Assembly: GCA_029259835.1 (NCBI GenBank)
Contig: JAJDEL010000012.1
Coordinates: 1 to 7,257, forward strand
Length of the DNA: 7,257 bases
Reading direction: 5' to 3'
Origin: Planctomicrobium sp.
GTDB taxonomy: Bacteria; Planctomycetota; Planctomycetia; Planctomycetales; Planctomycetaceae
Shown: piece by piece, positions 1 to 7,000 of the stretch
How positions within the stretch are numbered: the first letter of the stretch is position 1
How the letters are laid out: every line of letters starts with the position of its first letter
Made by a program: the position numbers and the translations under genes
The notes under the pieces: model-generated
Database searches by the model: none
The model's input: the letters and a program-made list of their open reading frames with translations, nothing else
What the model was told of the DNA's origin: nothing

Positions 1-697
1 CATTCGGATCGATATTGAGCGGAACCCCATCGTACTGCGGTCCTAAGTAATTCGCTCGGTGTGCTTCCTTGCCACCACAACAATCGGCAAGCGGTGTTCC
101 CATCACAACGAACGATGGCAGGTTTTCGTTGAGCGAACCGAGACCGTAATTCGCCCACGCTCCGATTGTCGGAAAGAAACCATCAATGCGGTGCCGCCCA
201 GTATGAAACTGAATCTGCGCACCATGATTGCTGTCTTCAGTCCACATCGAACGGACCAGACAGAGGTCGTCAGCAGAGTCACCCACGTTCGGCCACCAGT
301 CGCTAATTTCGAGACCACTCTCACCACGTTGTTTGTAGCCGACTTGAAGTGGATACAACTCGTTGCGAATAAATCCGTTATTCGGATCAAATGCAACGAC
401 GCGCTCGTTTTCCAGATAAGGAGAGTTCAACACTTCTTTGAAAGGCGTCTCCTCAACCGTTTTACCAGCATACTTATTCAGCATCGGCTTCGGGTCGAAC
501 GATTCCATATGGCTGGTTCCACCGATCATGAACAGCCAGATCACGCTCTTCGCTTTCGGAGCAATCTGCGTCAGTTTGTCAGCAATCTTTTCGTCCGCCC
601 GAGCGTCATCAGTGAGCATTGAGGCGAAAGCAATGCTGCCAAAACCCATCCCCATGTCAGACAAAAAAGCTCGACGCGTCGAGTTGTTCATTTCCAT
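1..697 (-). CDS. DUF1501 family protein with twin-arginine signal, 3' end missing
   Basis: This gene has no stop codon in the window; 232 complete codons are visible before it leaves the left edge. The N-terminus carries a twin-arginine signal (TRRAFLS, residues 7-13, then a hydrophobic stretch to about residue 28), so the protein is probably exported folded. DUF1501 hallmarks follow: LFMIGGTSHMESFDPKP at residues 55-71, related to the sulfatase/alkaline phosphatase superfamily, and NHGAQIQFHTGRHRIDG at 157-173. The start chosen is the ATG at 697; an in-frame ATG at 691 is equally possible. Another ATG at 702 is closed by a stop four codons later. The gene begins ten bases after the stop of the PSCyt1/DUF1553 gene, the usual arrangement for these paired families, so they are presumably cotranscribed. 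No clear Shine-Dalgarno sequence is present. The family has no settled enzymatic function; periplasmic hydrolase-like activity is only inferred from its superfamily. Confidence 0.93.
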   Translation of the reverse strand, partial: MEMNNSTRRAFLSDMGMGFGSIAFASMLTDDARADEKIADKLTQIAPKAKSVIWLFMIGGTSHMESFDPKPMLNKYAGKTVEETPFKEVLNSPYLENERVVAFDPNNGFIRNELYPLQVGYKQRGESGLEISDWWPNVGDSADDLCLVRSMWTEDSNHGAQIQFHTGRHRIDGFFPTIGAWANYGLGSLNENLPSFVVMGTPLADCCGGKEAHRANYLGPQYDGVPLNIDPN

Positions 698-707
698 CGC
701 ATTGTCT

Positions 708-3422
708 CTATCGTACTGAAGTGAAGTCGTTATGGTTCATGAGAACGTGGATCAGGTTTTCGCAAGCGCGTATCGCTGGGTCCGCTGCTGGCTCCACCTT
801 TGTTTTCACATTGCCTTCAACTTTGGTGAGATTGTCTTGTTTTGACAGTAATTTTTCTTGAGATTGCAGGAACCGCTGACAGGCGGTCATTTCATCATTG
901 CTCGGTTCACGACTGAGCAGCGTCAAGAAACTTTGATTGATGAATGCCCGTGGTTCGGAATGAGTTTTATTGATGTCCGCTGCCAGACTGCGAGCGGCAG
1001 AGATTGAAAGCTGACTGTTTGAAAGAGCAAGCGCCTGTTGCGGGATAATGCTCGGTGAGCGGCGATAGCATTCGTTCGGACTGGCGGCGTCGAAGATCGT
1101 CATCATCAACATTTGCTTTTCGTAAGCATGGCGAAAATAAACGCTGCGGCGGAGGACGTTCTCTCCTTCAGAAAAATCGATATCAGGACCGCTCATTGTC
1201 ATGTCGAGCTGATTGGAAACGTGCAATACGCTATCGCGAATAATCTCTGACTCCAGACGTTGCACATTCGCTCGCCAATAGTAGTGGTTGTCAGGATCAA
1301 TGCTGTTGTTGTGTGCCAGGAGTTCTTTCGATGCCGCAGACGCCTGTTGATAAGTCTGTGAAGTCAGGATCAGGCGATGAATGTGCTTCATGCTCCAATC
1401 ACTCTCAACGAGTTCACTCGCCAACCAATCAAGAAGATCATGATGCAGCGGTTGAGGTGAACGCATTCCAAAATCGAACACGTTATCAACGAGTGGGGTT
1501 CCAAAGTGGCGGAGCCAAATATGATTCACAGTGACGCGAGCCGTCAACGGGTTATCGCGGTGGACAATCCAGTTCGCCAACGCCAAGCGTCGACCAGTAC
1601 TCTGCTGCGGATGCACCGCACCGACCGAATTGTACTTGGCATCCGTCTTTGAGAGTTCAACTTGTTTTTTTGCTATCTCGGTTCTTGCGGCGATAAATTC
1701 TTTCTGTGCTTTATCGATAGCCGCTATCTTCTTGCCAGCGTTTTTCTCGTCACTTGACCTTGCGGAATCTAACGCTCGCCATTTCTGAAACGTCGTCGAA
1801 CGTGCGGCAGACCAGTTGGCGAGACGCTCTGCTTTCGCGGCGGTCTTTACTAACTGATCGAGTTCTTCTTGATTTTTCTTCTCGGCAGGTAAAAACTTCG
1901 TACGGTCTGCTGCGTATCGAGCACGTAGTGACGCGAGTTTAGTTTTCGCCGCCGCGTTTTTCACAATGGCGAGTTGATGTTCATCTGAAAGTTTCTCCGG
2001 AAGAGAAGGTGACGGTGGCCCAGTGAATGCTTTGTCGTTCTTTGCTGTCTGAGCCAAAGTGAACTTGCCGAGTGCCGCAGCTGTTTTCTTGTACGCTGCC
2101 TCCAGTCTGGCGATGTCTTCTTGTTGAATTTTCTCACTCAAAGCGGGGAAGAATCCCTTCACGGGAAGGCCAACCGGCTGAACTTCGAAAGGCAATCCGA
2201 GAATCTCAACAACGCCAGCGGCAAGCGGGTTTTCTTTATCTGGATGCTTTTCGTCTCCGCGTCTGTAGAGAAAAGTTTCTATGGCGGGTTCTTTATCGAA
2301 GACTCGGGCGATGCCATCCTTCGTGATGTTTGCCTGCCCGGGCAGGCGGTCTGTTCGCACGTTGTGAGGTTCGAAGATCGCCCGAAACGTGTAATACTCC
2401 TGCTGCGCGATCGGGTCGAACTTGTGATCATGACAGCGAGCGCAATTGATCGTCATGCCAAGAAACGCTTTCGCCGTGTGTTCCACAGTCGCGTCGAGCC
2501 AGATGTTTCGATTGCTGTTATGAAAGTTACGTGCCAAAAATCCGGTTGCCCGCAGAATCTCAGGGTCAAGCGGAGCAACTTCGTCACCGGCAAGCATTTC
2601 GACAATCATCCGGTCGTAGCTTTTGTCTTCATTGAGCGATTCGATAATCCAGTCACGCCAACGCCAAATGTGCCGTTGGCTGCCGCGCACGGCCTGCTTG
2701 TATCCGTTCCAGTCACTGTATCGCCAAACATCCATCCAGTGTCGCCCCCAGCGTTCCCCGTACTGCGGACTATCGAGCAACTGATTCACGACAGATTCGT
2801 ACGCCTCTTGTGAATGATTCGCCGCGAATGCTTCAAGTTGTTTGATTGTCGGTGGCAATCCAACTACGTCTAATGAAACACGTCTGAGGAGTGTCTCTGG
2901 ATTTGTTCGAGCGACAGCTTTTAAATTTTGTTCAGCCTGTTGCTTTGCGAGGAAACGGTCAATCGGGTGTGTCGACTTTCCATTCTCAGCACTCGGAGCT
3001 TTCGGGCGAACGATTTTCTGGTAGGCCCAGTGTTCGTCCGGTGTCGGTAGAGGTTCTTCATCTTCGGGTGCAGGCATCCCCAGGCGGACCCATTCACGGA
3101 GTAATTTGACCTGCTTCGGCGTCAGAGCTTCGCCCTCACCTTCGGGAGGCATGCGTTCATCAATCGATGAGGTTACACGTTCAATGAGCAAACTCTTCTC
3201 TGGGTGTCCGGAAATTGCGACTGGTTCCAGCCCTTCCTCACGAGCAATAAACTTGGCAGCATCGAGACGCAAGTCTGCTTCTTGTTTTACTGGCCCGTGA
3301 CAACTGACGCACTTCTCCACGAACATCGGTTTGATGTCCCGAAGATAATCGATGTCCTCGCCATACGTGAATGTTGGCAGAAGAGTCACAATCACGAAAA
3401 GTTTAACAAGGTAAGAATTCAT
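708..3422 (-). CDS. Planctomycete cytochrome c protein, PSCyt1-DUF1549-DUF1553
   Basis: This is a 904-residue exported protein counted from the ATG at 3422. Residues 1-21 form a Sec-type signal (MNSYLVKLFVIVTLLPTF, then a cut near TYG/ED). A PSCyt1 domain follows, with a heme-binding CVSCH at 38-42 and RMPPEG near 90-95, whose Met may be the distal heme ligand. DUF1549 (PSCyt2) spans about 152-357 and has a second CXXCH, CARCH at 327-331, in the family motif NCARCHDHKFDPI. A Lys/Ala/Glu/Gln-rich, probably coiled-coil insert covers about 430-600. DUF1553 (PSD1) runs from about 605 to 870, opening with RRLALANWIVHRDNPLTARV. An in-frame ATG at 3482 would add 20 polar residues ahead of the signal peptide, so I prefer 3422. 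The partner DUF1501 gene follows ten bases downstream. Heme binding and export are well supported; the actual reaction of this family is not established, and a link to polysaccharide breakdown is only by association. Confidence 0.95.
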   Translation of the reverse strand: MNSYLVKLFVIVTLLPTFTYGEDIDYLRDIKPMFVEKCVSCHGPVKQEADLRLDAAKFIAREEGLEPVAISGHPEKSLLIERVTSSIDERMPPEGEGEALTPKQVKLLREWVRLGMPAPEDEEPLPTPDEHWAYQKIVRPKAPSAENGKSTHPIDRFLAKQQAEQNLKAVARTNPETLLRRVSLDVVGLPPTIKQLEAFAANHSQEAYESVVNQLLDSPQYGERWGRHWMDVWRYSDWNGYKQAVRGSQRHIWRWRDWIIESLNEDKSYDRMIVEMLAGDEVAPLDPEILRATGFLARNFHNSNRNIWLDATVEHTAKAFLGMTINCARCHDHKFDPIAQQEYYTFRAIFEPHNVRTDRLPGQANITKDGIARVFDKEPAIETFLYRRGDEKHPDKENPLAAGVVEILGLPFEVQPVGLPVKGFFPALSEKIQQEDIARLEAAYKKTAAALGKFTLAQTAKNDKAFTGPPSPSLPEKLSDEHQLAIVKNAAAKTKLASLRARYAADRTKFLPAEKKNQEELDQLVKTAAKAERLANWSAARSTTFQKWRALDSARSSDEKNAGKKIAAIDKAQKEFIAARTEIAKKQVELSKTDAKYNSVGAVHPQQSTGRRLALANWIVHRDNPLTARVTVNHIWLRHFGTPLVDNVFDFGMRSPQPLHHDLLDWLASELVESDWSMKHIHRLILTSQTYQQASAASKELLAHNNSIDPDNHYYWRANVQRLESEIIRDSVLHVSNQLDMTMSGPDIDFSEGENVLRRSVYFRHAYEKQMLMMTIFDAASPNECYRRSPSIIPQQALALSNSQLSISAARSLAADINKTHSEPRAFINQSFLTLLSREPSNDEMTACQRFLQSQEKLLSKQDNLTKVEGNVKTKVEPAADPAIRACENLIHVLMNHNDFTSVR

Positions 3423-3424
3423 CG

Positions 3425-3462
3425 CAGGTGGGCATTCGTCAAATGAATGAATGTCAGGTGGG
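3425..3462. promoter_or_regulatory. Repeat cluster immediately upstream of the cytochrome gene start
   Basis: Two direct copies of CAGGTGGG start at 3425 and 3455, exactly 30 bases apart, close to three helical turns. Between them is an inverted repeat, CATTC and GAATG (about 3433-3449), separated by seven bases. The cluster ends three bases before the preferred ATG of the PSCyt1/DUF1553 gene, so it would lie in the 5' untranslated leader or close to the promoter. An operator or a leader element that controls translation is possible. The repeats are short and could be chance. Confidence 0.3.
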
Positions 3463-3472
3463 AACGAGTTTA

Positions 3473-3501
3473 AGTCTATCACCGAATCTAGCGAAATTGA
3501 A
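3473..3501 (-). promoter_or_regulatory. Weak candidate sigma-70-like promoter for the cytochrome/DUF1501 operon
   Basis: Read on the minus strand, TTCAAT (3501-3496) and TAGACT (3478-3473) are separated by 17 bases. The -10 candidate matches the consensus at four of six positions and the -35 candidate at three of six. It lies about 50 bases upstream of the preferred ATG at 3422, which would place transcription start just before the direct-repeat cluster. Planctomycete promoter consensus is poorly defined, so this is only a best guess. Confidence 0.2.
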
Positions 3502-3832
3502 CCACAAACATGATTCCCTGATCAAAGTGAGCTAAACATGACCTTCACAAGGATTTATCGCTTTACAGCATTCGCGGATAACTTCCACGCGTTGAATCAA
3601 GTCCTCATTTCGCGATTTGCACAACTGGCAAGTAACGACATCCTGCGCGACACTCGCGACTATTTTCAAAGATGCAGCTTGACAGAATCCGATCAAACAA
3701 CGATGGTCCCCACCCGTGAGTGGCGAAGTGTGACTCACCAAAGTTGAAGTCCAAATAACACATCGAAACAAACCCTTTCGCAATCATGTTTGGCCAGAGG
3801 ATCAACCCATAGCGTGGGCCGCGATCACTGAA

Positions 3833-3853
3833 AGGTGTGTGCTTGCACAACCT
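3833..3853. repeat. Small bulged hairpin in the intergenic gap
   Basis: AGGT-G-TGTG pairs with CACA-ACCT around a four-base CTTG loop, giving eight base pairs with one bulged G. It lies 61 bases ahead of the plus-strand terminator. It could be a structural part of an RNA ended by that terminator, but the hairpin is weak and may be chance. Confidence 0.25.
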
Positions 3854-3914
3854 GGTCGCCGTCCTTCTCGCAGCAGTTCCTGACTGCCTTAAACAAGCGG
3901 AGGGTTTGACTTAC

Positions 3915-3958
3915 AAGACCGCCGTTCGAAGTGATTCGAACGGCGGTCTTTTTTGTTT
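3915..3958 (+). terminator. Strong rho-independent terminator facing the plus strand
   Basis: A perfect 16-base-pair stem (left arm 3915-3930, right arm 3935-3950) closes a GTGA loop at 3931-3934. On the plus strand the stem runs into an uninterrupted T stretch and then TTTTGTTT, the classic intrinsic terminator layout. Read on the minus strand, the stem is followed by TTGTAAG, with no U-tract, so it would stop minus-strand transcription from the propeller gene poorly, if at all. No plus-strand gene precedes it in the window. It may end an unannotated small RNA or small transcript, or block antisense transcription into the 4032-7257 gene. Confidence 0.8.
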
Positions 3959-3976
3959 CAAGAATACTCACGCTTT

Positions 3977-3999
3977 GCCACACACTTGAAGTGTGCGGC
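3977..3999. repeat. Imperfect palindrome just downstream of the propeller gene
   Basis: The core is a 15-base palindrome, CACACTT-G-AAGTGTG (3981-3995), flanked after one A/C mismatch by GCC on the left and GGC on the right. It lies 33 bases past the stop of the large propeller gene. Neither strand has a T-tract after it, so it is not a standard intrinsic terminator. It could be a 3' end stabilising hairpin, a protein-binding dyad or a dispersed genomic repeat; the window contains only this one copy that I can see. Confidence 0.5.
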
Positions 4000-4031
4000 G
4001 GAACAAAAGTACTCGACGTTTTCGTTGTTTG

Positions 4032-7000
4032 CTATTCAAATCGAAGAAAACCGAACAGCGGTGGAACCGGCTTTTCACCGCCTGAGTTGGTCCAGCTTTG
4101 CACTCCCACGCCCGGCATCACGCGCGTCACGCCCATGGCCCAGATGTTTTGTGGACCAAGCTGAGAAGGCAGCAGTTCTTCGATCGGAATTGCAATTTCA
4201 ATGGACCACGAATTGACAGCCTGCTCGCTGGCGACGAACCATTCCGGGTTGTACCCCCATGCATCCCAACACGCCTCGCGTGTCCATCCGCGTTGATCAA
4301 TGTCGAACCGATAATACGTCGCGTAGTCACGATCAACATCAAATTGAATTGTCAGGTAATCGTGCTTGCCGAGATCAGCGTCGCGCGGTCGTCCGGCAAG
4401 TTGCGTCGGAGCGTATTTCAGATTTTTATTCTTGGGAACACGCGCTGAAACGTAAAGATACTCATCATCTCGGCAAAACATGACAATTGGCTGCGGTTCG
4501 ATGTATTCAACACGACCACCGAGATTCTGTTCCGTCCCCACGTACAGGTCTTTCTGGGAATTTTCTGTCAATTTCAACTCGCTGGCTTCGGACCAGCAAG
4601 CGTCGATGAGACGACCATCCAGAACTGGCGGAATTTTCGTCGTTCGACACGATACGACAGGTTTGGGTGAGAGCGCTCCCGGTCGTAGTAAGTAAGTTTC
4701 GCCTTTCGCAGCGACGTGCCAAGGGTCATCATCGTTGAGTCGTTGCAGATAGCGACCATAGATTTTATCGGCTTGTCGTGACTCTTTGCGACGACGCAGC
4801 AACGCAGCTACGACAAACTGCATTTCATCATCTTCAAACAACCGTGGGTAAGCGGCGGAGAGATCGTTAACGATTTTCGCCGCGATTCCATGCCAGCGAC
4901 GGAGTTGCAAATCATGCTGGCTCGCGCCTGCTGTCGCTCCATTCAGCACTCCTGGTGAATCCCCAAGAACAGGGATCAGGGGAGTTGAATTGGTATCTAC
5001 ACCATCATGCAACAACTGGACTTCGTTCAGGAATCCGGTCTGAGTGACATTTCGACCAGCAATTTCGAGTGCTTTATGAAAATTTGCCTGCACGAGAGAT
5101 TTGTCTACTTCAATGTGCGAGTTGCTGGCGTTCATGGCTCTCAATCGCTGCCAGTTCATTTCTGCGCTCGTCGAGAATTCGACCAGCCAGAGCATTGCTT
5201 CCAGAGCTTCCGATTGCTCTGGGTAGTTGATAATGAGTTCCGAATACGTCTCCTCTGCCAGCCTCCATTGCCCTTGCTTTCGATGCTTCATTGCCATCTC
5301 CGCCAATTGGCGGGCGGCTTGACCATTGGTGAGCGGTTTGAGCATTTCACGAAGCTGAGCAAGAAGTTGTGCCCCATGTTCAGGGCTATCGACCATTCGC
5401 TGACTGAGAGCCGTCAACGTGCGGCGATATTTTGATTGCTCAATGAGCCGGTCAAGGTCGATGGATCTCAGCGTAGGGACAGCGCGACGGGCTTCGGAGT
5501 CGATTCCGATTTTCAAATCTCCAAAGATGCTCGCCTTGGAGAGTTGAGAATTCGGGGAAGTGTAAAGAACTTCATACCCTCGTGCGGCAACCGTTTCTTC
5601 TGCATCTTCGAACATGCGGGATGCAGCCTGCAGCGTCGCAAGGTCGAGAGTCGTTTCGAGATGTGGCAGGATTTCAAACGGCTGTTGCAAAATCGATCCG
5701 CTTCGCCCGACCGCTCGTTCCATCACCACTTTCTGAACATTCCAGGGAGTCAGTCCGATGCTAAGCTGTTCGGGAAACTTGGATGGATCACTCGCTTGAG
5801 CGACCGCTTCTGGAAGTGTTTGATGAATGAGCTTCGTAACCGCATCGTCTGATGGAGGTTCGTCGAGCAGAATGACATCCGGCTTCCAGGTTCGAATTTG
5901 CGCAACAAGAGTTCCCAGTAAGACTTCCGGCAAGCGTCGATCTGTCAGTTTCGACCATTCCTCGACTAGCTTCGTCTCATCCCGGTCGAGACCGGGAATC
6001 GTCACTGGGAGACGCCAGTCAATCGTCGCCAAATTGCCGCCTGCAATTTGAACTGACTGTTCGAACCGCACACGATTCTCACTGGAAAAATGTGAATCGA
6101 CTCCAATATCACGACGCGTCGTCAGCATGACCGCCGAGCGATATCCAGCCTCCCGGGACCATCGTGTGAGAAAGCTATATGGAACGCGCGTCGCATGTCC
6201 ATGAACCGCCCAAACCGCCAGGCGTCGGTTTCTTCCGCGCGTGTCGCGCCATGTTCTACCACCATCATTCGTCATACAAATTCGGCCAAAAACGCCGGCG
6301 GCGACTCCGTGTTGATCATCACTAAAGAAAATCGTTTTCAGCGGTGCCGAACCACCTGTCAGTTGCTTCTCCCAACTCTGCCCATTGTCGGGTGAATGCC
6401 AGACAACCGACCCTGGTGTTCCTGCAATCCAGACGTGTCCATTTCGTTGGGCGACACATTCGAAGTTTGTAAAATCGTCCAGCGATTTCGGAAGCGAAGT
6501 CGGCGGAAACGACCAGGTAACTCCCCGGTTTTGGCTCGTCAACATCAAAGCCCCGTCGCCAACCATCCAGCACCGACCGGTTGCCTCGGCTGTGATATCG
6601 TGAATAGTGTGTAACCCACCAAGCTCGCCGCCACCTGGAAGGAGTCCTCCATTCGCGATACTGGCCTGTACTCCTTCGTTTCCAACGGCAAGTCCAGTCT
6701 GCCGGTTAAAAAATTCTGCATCATTCCAGGTTGCGTTATGATCCGCGTTAATCGGTAACCATGTTTGACCACCATCGTTTGTCGTCATAATTCCGGCAGG
6801 GTACTTAGCGGTCCGCTCACCGACAGCAATTCCGTTGTCCAGATCGAAAAACTGAATCTTACGAAGATAAGGTAATTGTCCATTGGAGAGAATTTTCCAC
6901 GATTGTCCACCATCGCTGGTCACAAGAACAACACCTCCTTGAATTCGACCAACTGAAGAAACCGTTCCTCCGACAATCCAGCCGACGCGATTCGTTAAGA

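Larger units (their letters stand above)
3423..4031. other. 609-base intergenic region without a convincing gene
   Basis: This gap separates the large propeller-protein gene from the cytochrome/DUF1501 pair. I see no protein-coding gene that I can support in either strand: the open frames are all under about 85 codons, overlap one another in different frames and show no recognised motif. What it does hold is a strong plus-strand terminator (3915-3958), an imperfect palindrome (3977-3999), a weak hairpin (3833-3853) and a repeat cluster next to the cytochrome gene start (3425-3462). The length and the structured elements suggest that the two minus-strand units are transcribed separately. Confidence 0.7.

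Noticed and set aside
59..622. A 187-codon plus-strand open frame at the left edge
   Set aside because: It is antisense to the DUF1501 gene, whose translation matches family motifs throughout; the plus-strand product is unlike any family I recognise.
2121..2813. A 230-codon plus-strand open frame inside the cytochrome gene
   Set aside because: It lies entirely antisense to the well-conserved DUF1549 region and its translation shows no domain, signal or plausible composition; it is a shadow of the minus-strand gene.
3645..3658. CGCGA-CAC-TCGCG inverted repeat in the intergenic gap
   Set aside because: The arms are only five bases and there is no associated start, terminator or second copy; this is expected by chance.
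3538..3747. A 69-codon plus-strand frame ahead of the plus-strand terminator, as a real gene
   Set aside because: It has no ribosome binding site, recognisable motif or convincing promoter, and its stop is 167 bases before the stem; it is kept only as a candidate under the terminator finding.
5007..5852. Two adjacent plus-strand open frames of 142 and 138 codons
   Set aside because: They are antisense to the middle of the large propeller-protein gene, which is open without interruption; no motif supports them.
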